DNA of 10,981 nucleotides from Streptomyces novaecaesareae (GCF_000716875.1 NZ_JNWQ01000135.1:1-10981); one strand, 5' to 3'. Shown: positions 1-6,552, counted from the first letter of the stretch. Numbers and translations are program-made. The notes: a model not told the origin generated them from the sequence alone.

Positions 1-52
1 GCCGATGGTACTGCAGGGGGGACCCTGTGGGAGAGTAGGACGCCGCCGAACA
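1..52 (+). rRNA. rrf: 5S ribosomal RNA, 3' part only
   Basis: The first ~52 bases match the 3' half of actinomycete 5S rRNA: the GCCGATGGTACTGC segment, the GGGAGAGTAGGACGCCGCC segment that closes helix I and loop E, and the terminal GCCGAAC. The 5' part lies outside the window. The exact 3' end is uncertain by a few bases. A strong terminator follows at once, so this is the last gene of an rrn operon. The window starting inside a multicopy rRNA gene suggests an assembly break at the rrn repeat. Confidence 0.95.
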
Positions 53-60
53 ATTCTTCA

Positions 61-97
61 GAAGAACCCCCATCCGGATCCCGGATGGGGGTTCTTC
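61..97 (+). terminator. rrn operon terminator hairpin
   Basis: A perfect inverted repeat: 61-77 pairs with 81-97 (17 bp) around a 3-nt loop (ATC, 78-80). The arms carry a run of five C facing five G and end in GAAGAA/TTCTTC. It sits 9 nt after the mature 5S end and is followed by TTCTTCGCG rather than a long U tract, as is usual in high-GC actinomycetes. It should stop most rrn transcription before kdpD. Confidence 0.9.
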
Positions 98-134
98 GCG
101 TTTTCCGGGTCCTTTCGGGAATTCGACCGCGATA

Positions 135-173
135 CTGCCGCACCGCTGCCGAACGGCTGCCGCATCCCTGCCG
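135..173 (+). repeat. four CTGCCG direct repeats at 11-bp period
   Basis: CTGCCG begins at 135, 146, 157 and 168, exactly 11 bp apart. The last unit runs into CCGAGTGG, which recurs after CCCCCG: GCCGAGTGGC is at 170-179 and 184-193. Eleven-bp direct repeats are the binding geometry of OmpR/PhoB-family response regulators, which KdpE is. The array lies ~165-200 bp upstream of kdpD. The repeat is seen directly; the operator role is inferred. Confidence 0.5.
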
Positions 174-224
174 AGTGGCCCCCGCCGAGTGGCTGGTCCA
201 CCGTCAATATGCCGCTAAAACCGC

Positions 225-244
225 CTGATCAGTGCACTGATCAG
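225..244. promoter_or_regulatory. perfect 20-bp palindrome upstream of kdpD
   Basis: CTGATCAGTGCACTGATCAG reads the same on both strands. It is AT-richer than its surroundings and has two TGATCA half-sites around GTGCAC. Its centre (234/235) is ~45 bp upstream of the start expected from the TAGTCT -10-like hexamer at 267-272. It looks like a dimeric-regulator operator for kdpD. No poly-T follows, so a terminator is unlikely. The regulator is unknown. Confidence 0.5.
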
Positions 245-266
245 CGGAAAATCACTGCTCACGCCG

Positions 267-272
267 TAGTCT
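267..272 (+). promoter_or_regulatory. possible -10 element of the kdpD promoter
   Basis: TAGTCT fits the actinomycete TANNNT -10 pattern and would start transcription near 279-281. No convincing -35 is seen 17-18 bp upstream, so activation through the nearby palindrome or direct repeats would be needed. Weak evidence on its own. Confidence 0.25.
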
Positions 273-338
273 CGAAGGGCGGGGGGAACAGGTGTCCGGG
301 GCTGGCTCCCGGGCATGGCCGGATCAAGAATGGTGCTC

Positions 339-2927
339 ATGGGACGAGGCAGGCTGCGCATCTACCTCGGGGCTGCCCCCGGGGTCGGCAAGACGTACGC
401 CATGCTCGCCGAGGCGCACCGGCGGCAGGAGCGTGGTACGGACGTCGTGGTGGCGTTCGTGGAGGACCACGGCCGCCGGCGTACCGCGGACATGGTCGCC
501 GGGCTGGAGGTCGTGCTGCGGCAGCAGGTGATGCACCGGGGCGCCAGGTTCTCCGAGATGGACCTGGATGCCGTCCTGGCCCGCCGCCCGCAGGTGGCGC
601 TGGTGGACGAACTGGCGCACACCAACGTCCCGGGCTGCCGCAACGCCAAGCGCTGGCAGGACGTCGAGGAGCTGTTGGCAGCCGGGATCGACGTGGTCTC
701 CACCGTCAACGTGCAGCACCTGGCGTCGCTCGGCGACGCCGTCACGGGCATCACCGGGGTGCGCCAGCGGGAGACCGTACCGGACGAGGTGGTCCGGCGG
801 GCCGACCAGATCGAGCTGGTGGACATGTCCCCGCAGGCGCTGCGGCGGCGGCTGGCGCACGGGAACGTGTACGCGCCGGAGAAGATCGACGCCGCGCTCG
901 CCAACTACTTCCGCCCGGGCAACCTGACCGCGCTGCGCGAGCTGGCGCTGCTGTGGACCGCGGACCGGGTGGACGAGTACCTGCAGAAGTACCGGGCCGA
1001 GCAGGGCATCGAGGGCACCTGGCAGGCCCGGGAGCGGATCGTGGTGGGCCTCACCGGCGGGCCCGAAGGGGCGACGCTGATCCGCCGGGCGGCCCGGATC
1101 GCGGCCCGCGTCTCCGGCGGTGAGCTGCTCGCCGTGCACATCTCCCGTTCGGACGGGCTCGCCGGCACCGGTTCGCCGCAGCGGCTGATCGAGCAGCGGG
1201 CGCTGGTGGAGAGCCTCGGCGGCTCCTTCCACGCCGTGCTGGGCGACGACCCGGCGGCCGGGCTGCTGGACTTCGCCCGGGGCGTGAACGCGACCCAGAT
1301 CGTGCTGGGCACCAGCCGTCGGCCCGGCTGGCAGTACCTGTACGGGCCGGGCGTCGGCACCACGGTGACCCGGGAGGCCGGGGACATCGACGTCCACATG
1401 GTCACCCACGAGCACGCCGGGCACGGGCGCGGCAGGATGCCCGTCCGGCGGATCACCGACCTGGGCCGGAACCGGACGGTCGCCGGCTGGCTCGTCGGGC
1501 TGGCCGGCCCGCCGCTGCTGGCGATCGTGCTGACCGCGATCGGTGGGCTGGGGCTCTCCACCGACATGCTGCTGTTCCTGTCGCTGACGGTGAGCGCGGC
1601 GCTGGTAGGCGGGCTGCTGCCGGCGATCGGGTCGGCACTGGTCGGCTCCTCGGTGCTGAACTACTACTTCACGCCGCCGCTGCACACCTTCACCATCAAC
1701 GAGCCGCAGAACATCATGGCGGTGGCGATATTCACCGTCGTCGGGATATCGGTGGCGTCCGTGGTGGACTTGGCGGCCCGGCGCACCCACCAGGCGGCCC
1801 GCAGCCAGACCGAGGCGCAGACGCTCAGTGCGCTGGCCGGCACGGTGCTGCGGGGAGCCCCCAACGGGGACGGGGTGCTGACCGCGCTGATGGAGCAGGT
1901 CCGGGAGACCTTCGGGCAGGAGAGCGCCGCGCTGCTGGAGCGCCCGGATCCGCTCGGCCCCTGGGTGCCGGTGGCGACCGCCGGGCCGCGGCCGCCGGAG
2001 CGGCCGGAGGGGGCCGACGTGGACGTCCCGGTCGGCGACAGCCTGGCGCTGGTGCTGCGCGGCCGGGTGCTGCCGGGGGCGGACCGGCGCCTGCTCGGGG
2101 CCTTCGCCGCGCAGGCCGCCGTGGTGCTGGAGCGCCGCCGGCTGTCCCGCGAGGCCGCCGCGGCCCGCCGGGAGGCCGAGGGCAACCGGATCCGGACGGC
2201 GCTGCTGGCCGCCGTCTCGCACGACCTGCGCACCCCGCTGGCGGGCATCAAGGCCTCGGTGAGCTCGCTGCGTTCGGCCGACGTCCAGTGGGACCCGGAG
2301 GACGAGGCCGAACTGCTGGCCGGGATCGAGGCCGGGGCCGACCGGCTGGACCACCTGATCAACAACCTGCTCGACATGAGCCGTCTGCAGACCGGGACCG
2401 TCACCCCGTTGATCCAGGAGACCGACCTGGACGAGGTGGTGCCCTACGCGCTCGGCGGGGTGCCGCCGGAGTCCGTCCGGCTGGACGTCCCGGAGACGCT
2501 GCCGATGATCCGGGCCGACGGCGGTCTGCTGGAGCGCTCGCTGGCCAACCTGGTGGAGAACGCCGTCAAGTACAGCCCGGACGGCGTCAAGGTGCTGGTC
2601 AAGGCCGATGCGCTGGAGCAGCCGGGGGTGCCGGGCCGGGTCGAGCTGCGGATCGTCGACCGCGGGCCGGGGGTGCCCGAGGAGGCGAAGGAGAAGATCT
2701 TCGCGCCGTTCCAGCGCTACGGCGACGCGCCGCGCGGCGCCGGGGTGGGCCTCGGACTCGCGGTGGCGCGCGGCTTCGTCGAGGCGATGGACGGTACCGT
2801 CACGGCCGAGGACACCCCCGGCGGCGGCCTCACCATGGTCGTCAGCCTGCCCGCCGTCGACCGGCCGCCCGAACCGGACGAACCGAGCGACGACGGGAGC
2901 GGTCCGCTCTCCGAGCTGATCACGTGA
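339..2927 (+). CDS. kdpD: KdpD sensor histidine kinase (K+/turgor sensing)
   Basis: Membrane histidine kinase that senses low K+ or osmotic stress and phosphorylates or dephosphorylates KdpE. Numbered from ATG 339 (862 aa): N-terminal KdpD domain ~1-215 with Walker A GAAPGVGKT (11-19) and Walker-B-like LVDELAHTN (D90, E91); universal-stress-protein domain ~230-350 (ERIVVGLTGG); four-helix membrane block ~380-477; GAF-like region ~500-605; HisKA H-box SHDLRTPL with phospho-acceptor H628; ATPase N-box NLVENAVKY (N741), G1 DRGPG (from D774), G2 GAGVGLGL (800-807). Length is close to the family's ~850-900. Start choice: the family begins at MGRGRLRIYLG, favouring ATG 339. ATG 315 and 330 are in frame, but none has a good Shine-Dalgarno. 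The strong GGGGGGA at 281-287 serves only an out-of-frame GTG 292. No kdpFABC adjoins; upstream is the rrn end. The USP domain is the c-di-AMP site in some Firmicutes KdpD, but binding here is unproven. Confidence 0.96.
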   Translation: MGRGRLRIYLGAAPGVGKTYAMLAEAHRRQERGTDVVVAFVEDHGRRRTADMVAGLEVVLRQQVMHRGARFSEMDLDAVLARRPQVALVDELAHTNVPGCRNAKRWQDVEELLAAGIDVVSTVNVQHLASLGDAVTGITGVRQRETVPDEVVRRADQIELVDMSPQALRRRLAHGNVYAPEKIDAALANYFRPGNLTALRELALLWTADRVDEYLQKYRAEQGIEGTWQARERIVVGLTGGPEGATLIRRAARIAARVSGGELLAVHISRSDGLAGTGSPQRLIEQRALVESLGGSFHAVLGDDPAAGLLDFARGVNATQIVLGTSRRPGWQYLYGPGVGTTVTREAGDIDVHMVTHEHAGHGRGRMPVRRITDLGRNRTVAGWLVGLAGPPLLAIVLTAIGGLGLSTDMLLFLSLTVSAALVGGLLPAIGSALVGSSVLNYYFTPPLHTFTINEPQNIMAVAIFTVVGISVASVVDLAARRTHQAARSQTEAQTLSALAGTVLRGAPNGDGVLTALMEQVRETFGQESAALLERPDPLGPWVPVATAGPRPPERPEGADVDVPVGDSLALVLRGRVLPGADRRLLGAFAAQAAVVLERRRLSREAAAARREAEGNRIRTALLAAVSHDLRTPLAGIKASVSSLRSADVQWDPEDEAELLAGIEAGADRLDHLINNLLDMSRLQTGTVTPLIQETDLDEVVPYALGGVPPESVRLDVPETLPMIRADGGLLERSLANLVENAVKYSPDGVKVLVKADALEQPGVPGRVELRIVDRGPGVPEEAKEKIFAPFQRYGDAPRGAGVGLGLAVARGFVEAMDGTVTAEDTPGGGLTMVVSLPAVDRPPEPDEPSDDGSGPLSELIT

Positions 2928-3070
2928 GCGGTGAGGCGCTCCGGTGGGATCCGTCGCTTCCCGAGGTCGCGTGCCGTACCGAACGCGTGCTGTACCGAAA
3001 GCGTGTCGTACCGAAAGTCAGTCCCACAGTCCGTAAGTCAGACAGCCTGAAAGGCGGAGCCCGTAAATGA
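2924..3070 (+). CDS. possible 48-codon ORF bridging kdpD and kdpE
   Basis: A GTG frame begins inside the kdpD stop (GTGA, 2924-2927) and ends with TGA inside the kdpE start (ATGA, 3067-3070), so it overlaps both genes by 4 nt. The predicted product is 48 aa and basic (MSGEALRWDPSLPEV... ending SLKGGARK), with no domain, signal peptide or membrane segment that I recognise. Against coding: only about 31 of 48 third positions are G/C, well below the neighbours, and 16-bp tandem repeats, a length not divisible by three, run through it. It may be a genuine small protein, a coupling peptide whose translation feeds ribosomes to kdpE, or chance. Confidence 0.3.
   Translation: MSGEALRWDPSLPEVACRTERVLYRKRVVPKVSPTVRKSDSLKGGARK
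2976..3017 (+). repeat. three GTACCGAA repeats at 16-bp period
   Basis: GTACCGAA recurs at 2976, 2992 and 3008, exactly 16 bp apart. Units 1 and 2 continue as CGCGTG and AGCGTG, unit 3 as AGTCAG. A related AAGTCAG echo occurs at 3015-3021 and 3035-3041. The repeats fill the kdpD-kdpE spacer, where actinomycete kdpD and kdpE more often abut or overlap. They could be a regulator-binding array, an internal promoter element, or local slippage duplication. Confidence 0.55.
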
Positions 3071-3747
3071 CCCGGGTCCTCGTCGTGGACGACGAACCGC
3101 AGATCGTCCGCGCGCTGGTGATCAACCTCAAGGCCCGCAAGTACGAGGTGGACGCGGCCCATGACGGCGCGAGCGCCCTGGAACTGGCCGCCGCCCGCCA
3201 TCCGGACGTCGTCGTCCTCGACCTGGGCCTGCCGGACATGGACGGGGTCGAGGTGATCCGCGGCCTGCGCGGGTGGACCCGGGTGCCGATCATCGTGTTG
3301 TCCGCCCGGCACGCCTCGGACGAGAAGGTCGAGGCCCTGGACGCCGGCGCGGACGACTACGTCACCAAGCCGTTCGGCATGGACGAGCTGCTCGCCCGGA
3401 TGCGGGCCGCCGTGCGGCGGGCCGAGCCGGTGGCCGGGGAGGCCGACTCGCTGGTGGTGACCGAGACCTTCACGGTCGACCTCGCGGCCAAGAAGGTCAA
3501 CCGGGACGGCGCCGACGTCCGGCTCACCCCGACCGAGTGGCACCTGCTGGAGGTGCTGGTCCGCAACGCCGGGCGGCTGGTCAGCCAGACCCAGCTGCTG
3601 CAGGAGGTGTGGGGCCCCGCCTACCGCACCGAGACCAACTACCTGCGGGTCTACCTCGCCCAGCTGCGGCGCAAGCTGGAGCGCGACCCCTCGCACCCGC
3701 GCCACTTCATCACCGAGCCGGGAATGGGATACCGGTTCGAGAGCTGA
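3067..3747 (+). CDS. kdpE: KdpE response regulator (OmpR/PhoB family)
   Basis: DNA-binding partner of KdpD; in other bacteria it activates K+ uptake genes when phosphorylated. At 226 aa it has the family's usual length. Receiver domain 1-~120: acidic pocket D8-D9, phospho-acceptor D52 in VVLDLGLPD, switch S79 (IIVLSAR) and K101 (VTKPF). Winged-helix effector domain ~130-226 with LTPTEWHLLEVL, the recognition-helix region NYLRVYLAQLRRKLE, and the wing ending GMGYRF. Start ATG 3067 is supported by GGAG at 3056-3059 with 7-nt spacing. It follows kdpD after a 139-nt spacer spanned by a small ORF that overlaps this ATG. Two modest hairpins follow the stop. With no kdpFABC here, its targets may include this locus or a distant kdp operon. 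Confidence 0.97.
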   Translation: MTRVLVVDDEPQIVRALVINLKARKYEVDAAHDGASALELAAARHPDVVVLDLGLPDMDGVEVIRGLRGWTRVPIIVLSARHASDEKVEALDAGADDYVTKPFGMDELLARMRAAVRRAEPVAGEADSLVVTETFTVDLAAKKVNRDGADVRLTPTEWHLLEVLVRNAGRLVSQTQLLQEVWGPAYRTETNYLRVYLAQLRRKLERDPSHPRHFITEPGMGYRFES

Positions 3748-3788
3748 CCGCCGTTGCCCTCGGCGGCTGAACGACCCCCCGCCGGGGG
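3748..3788 (+). terminator. weak tandem hairpins after kdpE
   Basis: CCGCCG at 3748-3753 pairs with CGGCGG at 3761-3766 (7-nt loop). A second short stem, CCCCC (3776-3780) with GGGGG (3784-3788), has a 3-nt loop. Stems are only 5-6 bp and no U tract follows, so termination would be partial. Their place between kdpE and a probable leaderless promoter fits an operon boundary. Confidence 0.3.
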
Positions 3789-3800
3789 CCCGGAAACCGG

Positions 3801-3806
3801 TACCCT
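3801..3806 (+). promoter_or_regulatory. -10 element for a leaderless OB-fold gene
   Basis: TACCCT (TANNNT) ends 6 nt before ATG 3813, the spacing expected when transcription starts at the A of the start codon. There is no Shine-Dalgarno in the proper window, which also favours leaderless translation, common in actinomycetes. No clear -35 is seen. Confidence 0.45.
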
Positions 3807-3812
3807 TCCCGC

Positions 3813-4220
3813 ATGAGTGGTGACAACAGCAGCGGCCAGTCGCAGGGGCGGTTCCGCCGCATGCTCAGTCGGCTGACCTCCTCGGCCGAGGAGTTGGACG
3901 CCGAGGACCTGCGCCAGGAGAACGCCGCGGAGTCGGGGTGCACGCCGATCGCCGGCTGCGCGGACCGCGAGCTGGTCACCGTCGCGGGAACGCTGCGCAC
4001 GGTGACGCTCCGCCCGCGCGCGGGGGTGCCGGCCCTGGAGGCCGAACTGTTCGACGGCACCGAGGCGCTGGAGGTGGTCTGGCTCGGCCGCCGCTCGATC
4101 GCGGGCATAGAGCCCGGTCGCCGGCTGGTCGCCAGCGGCCGGATCAGTCACGCACGCGGGCGCCGCGTGCTGTTCAACCCCCGCTACGAGCTGCGTCCGG
4201 TCGGACACGGGAGCGAATGA
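3813..4220 (+). CDS. small OB-fold nucleic-acid-binding-like protein
   Basis: 135 aa. Residues 1-40 are charged and polar (RFRRMLSRLTSSAEELDAED). Residues ~50-130 look like the OB-fold seen in RecG wedge and tRNA anticodon-binding proteins: REL-VTVAGTLRTVTLRP, then EAELFDGTEALEVVWLGRR, then GIEPGRRLVASGRI, then VLFNPRYEL. This is the usual five-strand rhythm with a conserved D-G in the DGTEAL turn. The cellular role is unknown, and nucleic-acid binding is inferred from the fold only. It overlaps the DUF3159 gene by ATGA, so the two are translationally coupled. From memory, Mycobacterium Rv2694c holds the same position beside a DUF3159 gene and the ceoBC genes. The start is probably leaderless. 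Confidence 0.88.
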   Translation: MSGDNSSGQSQGRFRRMLSRLTSSAEELDAEDLRQENAAESGCTPIAGCADRELVTVAGTLRTVTLRPRAGVPALEAELFDGTEALEVVWLGRRSIAGIEPGRRLVASGRISHARGRRVLFNPRYELRPVGHGSE

Positions 4221-4951
4221 GCGTGAGCAACCTGCCCGGCGGCGACGCCGCCGCCCAGCTCGACCTGGCCCACGACCCGGCGGCCGAGGAGGCCGCCCGG
4301 AAGGCCGCCTCCAAGGAGGCCGCCGACACCGTGCTGAAGGCCTTCGGCGGCGTACGCGGCATGATCGACATGACGCTGCCCGGCCTGGTCTTCATCGTCA
4401 CGTACAACCTGACCCACCAGGTCAGCACCTCGGCGTGGGCCGCGCTCGGCCTGAGCGGGCTCTTCGTGGTGGCCCGGCTGGCGAGGCGGGAGACCATCCA
4501 GCACGCCTTCAGCGGGGTGTTCGGCGTCGCCCTCGGCGCCTGGATCTCGATGAAGAGCGGCAAGGCCGAGGACTTCTACCTGCCCGGCCTGCTCTGGAAC
4601 GTCGGCTACTGCATCGCCCTGGCTACCTCCGCGCTGGCGCGCTGGCCGATGATCGGCGTGATGCTCGGCCCGATCACCGGCGAGATGTTCACCTGGCGCA
4701 AGGAGAACCCGGGCCGGCTGGCCGCCTACACCAGGGCGACCTGGGCCTGGGTGGTGATCATGGGCCTCAAGCCGCTGGTCCTCTTCCCGCTGTACTTCAC
4801 CCACAACGTCAACCTGCTGGGCTGGCTGAAGGTCGCCCTCGGCATCCCGCCGCTGCTGCTGGCGATGTACGTCACCTGGCAGATCCTGCTGAAGGCACCG
4901 CCGCCGATCAAGGCGCAGCTGGACGAGGACGAGGAGGAGCCGGCCAAGTAG
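4217..4951 (+). CDS. DUF3159 integral membrane protein
   Basis: 244 aa. An acidic and alanine-rich cytosolic N-terminus (~1-45, AAEEAARKAASKEAAD) precedes about six hydrophobic segments: ~52-70 (LPGLVFIVTYNL), 72-87, 97-113 (AFSGVFGVALGAWI), 121-150 (LLWNVGYCIALATSALA), 170-190 and 198-220 (IPPLLLAMYVTWQILL). It ends in an acidic tail (DEDEEEPAK). The GPITGEMFTWRKENP loop is typical of this actinobacterial family, whose function is not established. ATG 4217 overlaps the preceding stop (ATGA), so it depends on that gene for translation. Conserved location beside TrkA and KimA-type genes hints at K+ or ion homeostasis, but that is inference. Transcription ends at the large hairpin 36 nt downstream. 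Confidence 0.92.
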   Translation: MSVSNLPGGDAAAQLDLAHDPAAEEAARKAASKEAADTVLKAFGGVRGMIDMTLPGLVFIVTYNLTHQVSTSAWAALGLSGLFVVARLARRETIQHAFSGVFGVALGAWISMKSGKAEDFYLPGLLWNVGYCIALATSALARWPMIGVMLGPITGEMFTWRKENPGRLAAYTRATWAWVVIMGLKPLVLFPLYFTHNVNLLGWLKVALGIPPLLLAMYVTWQILLKAPPPIKAQLDEDEEEPAK

Positions 4952-4986
4952 CCGCCTCCACCGGGACGACCTGGACGGCTTGGCCG

Positions 4987-5044
4987 ACAGGGCACGGCGA
5001 AGGGCCCGCACCCACCGGGGTGCGGGCCCTTCGCCGTGCCCTGT
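4987..5044. terminator. 27-bp bidirectional terminator hairpin
   Basis: Positions 4987-5013 pair perfectly with 5018-5044 (27 bp) around a 4-nt loop (ACCG). The core is GGGCACGGCGAAGGGCCCGC and its complement. It lies between the convergent DUF3159 gene (stop 4951) and the second trkA gene (stop 5077), so it can serve both strands. No U tract is present on either side; GC-rich stems without U tracts are normal in streptomycetes. A further GGGGCC/GGCCCC-type stem follows at 5045-5068. Confidence 0.9.
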
Positions 5045-5076
5045 GGGGCCACTGGGCCCCTGGGGCCTGTTGCGGC

Positions 5077-5748
5077 CTACTGGGCGCCGGAGGTGGCCGA
5101 CAGCAGCTCCTCCAGCTCCTCCTCGCGCTCCTGGGCGGCGACGAAGAGCAGCTCGTCGCCGCCCTCCAGGGTGTCGTCCTTGCCCGGCACCAGCACCCGG
5201 CCCTCGCGGATGATGGTCACCAGCGCGGTGTCCTGCGGCCAGGCCACGTCGCCGACCCGGGTGCCGACCAGCTCGGTGTCGGAGGCCAGGGTCAGCTCGA
5301 CCAGGTTGGCGTTGCCCTGGCTGAAGCGCATCAGGCGGACCAGGTCGCCGACGCTGACCGCCTCCTCGACCAGGGCGGACATCAGGCGCGGCGTGGACAC
5401 GGCCACGTCCACGCCCCAGGACTCGTTGAAGAGCCACTCGTTCTTGGGGTTGTTCACCCGGGCGACCACTCGCGGCACCGCGTACTCGGTCTTGGCGAGC
5501 AGCGAGACGACCAGGTTGACCTTGTCGTCACCGGTCGCGGCGATCACCACGTGGCAGCGCTGCAGCGCGGCCTCGTCCAGCGAGGTGATCTCGCAGGCGT
5601 CGGCCAGCAGCCACTCCGCCATGGGAACCCGCTCCACCGAGATGGAGTTGGGGTTCTTGTCTATCAGCAGGACCTCGTGGCCGTTCTCCAGCAGCTCGCC
5701 CGCGATCGAGCGGCCCACGGCACCGGCCCCGGCAATGGCGACCCGCAT
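5077..5748 (-). CDS. trkA: TrkA-family K+ transport regulator, RCK subunit 2 (CeoC-like)
   Basis: 223-aa cytosolic RCK protein. The TrkA_N Rossmann domain (~1-125) has the GAGAVG dinucleotide loop (7-12) and D30 at the end of strand 2 (LLID), the pattern for NAD(H) binding. The TrkA_C/RCK_C domain (~140-215) includes LVGTRVGDVAW and a terminal GDELLFVA. A glutamate-rich tail (EREEELEELL) follows. Such subunits gate K+ uptake channels in response to nucleotides. One-base overlap (TGATG) with the upstream RCK gene implies co-translation, probably as a heteromer, as with Mycobacterium CeoB/CeoC. ATG 5748 has GGAGGG a few bases upstream inside the preceding gene. No TrkH/KtrB partner is in the window. 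I see no D-x-R motif of the KtrA c-di-AMP site. Confidence 0.95.
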   Translation of the reverse strand: MRVAIAGAGAVGRSIAGELLENGHEVLLIDKNPNSISVERVPMAEWLLADACEITSLDEAALQRCHVVIAATGDDKVNLVVSLLAKTEYAVPRVVARVNNPKNEWLFNESWGVDVAVSTPRLMSALVEEAVSVGDLVRLMRFSQGNANLVELTLASDTELVGTRVGDVAWPQDTALVTIIREGRVLVPGKDDTLEGGDELLFVAAQEREEELEELLSATSGAQ

Positions 5749-6416
5749 CAGTGACCCTCCTCCTTCGGCCCCTGCGCGAACGCGGCCTCGACGGCCGTCA
5801 GGTCGGCCCGGCGCAGCATCACGTGCACCAGGTCGCCCTCCTGCACCACCATCTGCGGCGTGGGCAGGACGCCCTCGCCGAGCCGGGTGACGAACGCCAC
5901 CCGGGTGCCGGAGGCGTCCTCCAGCTCGCTGATCCGGTGGCCGACCCAGCGCGGGTCGTACGCGACCTCGGCCAGCTGTACGGCACCGCTCGGGTCCTGC
6001 CACAGCGGCTCGGCGCCGCTCGGCAGCAGCCGGCGCAGCATCTGGTCGGCGGTCCAGCGGACCGTGGCGACGGTCGGGATGCCCAGGCGCTGGTAGACCT
6101 CGGCGCGGCGGGGGTCGTAGATCCGGGCGGCGACGTTCTCGACGCCGAAGTTCTCCCGGGCCACCCGCGCGGCGATGATGTTGGAGTTGTCACCGCTGGA
6201 GACGGCGGCGAAGGCGCCGGCCTCCTCGATGCCCGCCTCGCGCAGGGTGTCCTGGTCGAAGCCCACGCCGGTCACCCGGCGCCCGTTGAACCCGGCACCC
6301 AGCCGGCGGAACGCGGTCGGGTCCTGGTCGACCACGGCCACCGAGTGGCCCTGTTTCTCGAGTGCTCTGGCGAGGGCGGAGCCCACGCGGCCGCAGCCCA
6401 TGATGACGATGTGCAC
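5748..6416 (-). CDS. trkA: TrkA-family K+ transport regulator, RCK subunit 1 (CeoB-like)
   Basis: 222-aa cytosolic RCK protein, first of the minus-strand pair. MHIVIMGCGRVG gives the Rossmann GCGRVG loop (7-12), with D30 (VVDQD) for the nucleotide ribose. SSGDNSNIIAARVARE and RIYDPRRAEVYQRLGI are typical of the TrkA_N domain (~1-130). The RCK_C domain (~145-210) runs from AEVAYDPRWVGHRI to GDLVHVML. Start: GTG 6416, with GAGGT (6424-6428) 7 nt upstream, and the protein begins directly at the first Rossmann strand. Reading further upstream would add a sequence with no family counterpart. It is transcribed divergently from the kimA-like gene and shares a 241-bp promoter region. It closely resembles Mycobacterium CeoB (Rv2691) as I remember it. 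Expected job: sense nucleotide state and gate a K+ transporter. Confidence 0.95.
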   Translation of the reverse strand: MHIVIMGCGRVGSALARALEKQGHSVAVVDQDPTAFRRLGAGFNGRRVTGVGFDQDTLREAGIEEAGAFAAVSSGDNSNIIAARVARENFGVENVAARIYDPRRAEVYQRLGIPTVATVRWTADQMLRRLLPSGAEPLWQDPSGAVQLAEVAYDPRWVGHRISELEDASGTRVAFVTRLGEGVLPTPQMVVQEGDLVHVMLRRADLTAVEAAFAQGPKEEGH

Positions 6417-6524
6417 CGGTGCTACCTCACCCGTTCCATTGGGGTACTGACCTGCGCAAACACCGTTCATCTCCCTTTCCCGCCCGGCTGTCCGGGGCGA
6501 GCGTTCTCGTGGGGCGCCGGCCCC

Positions 6525-6552
6525 GGCAACACCTGACAATCCGAGTGTTGCC
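6525..6552. promoter_or_regulatory. 8-12-8 inverted repeat between trkA and kimA
   Basis: GGCAACAC (6525-6532) and GTGTTGCC (6545-6552) are perfect complements with a 12-nt spacer, so half-site centres are 20 bp apart, two helical turns on one DNA face. It is in the middle of the divergent region, and the spacer holds CTGACA, close to a -35 hexamer. It is a good candidate operator controlling both the RCK pair and the permease. The rest of 6417-6657 shows GC-rich short stems (CCGGGGC 6492-6498 with GCCCCGG 6520-6526) and nothing else recognisable. Confidence 0.5.

Noticed and set aside
324..2354. Long minus-strand open frame (676 codons) opposite kdpD
   Set aside because: A GC-rich shadow: composition is R/P/G/H/Q-rich with no domain, and the plus strand carries complete KdpD motifs.
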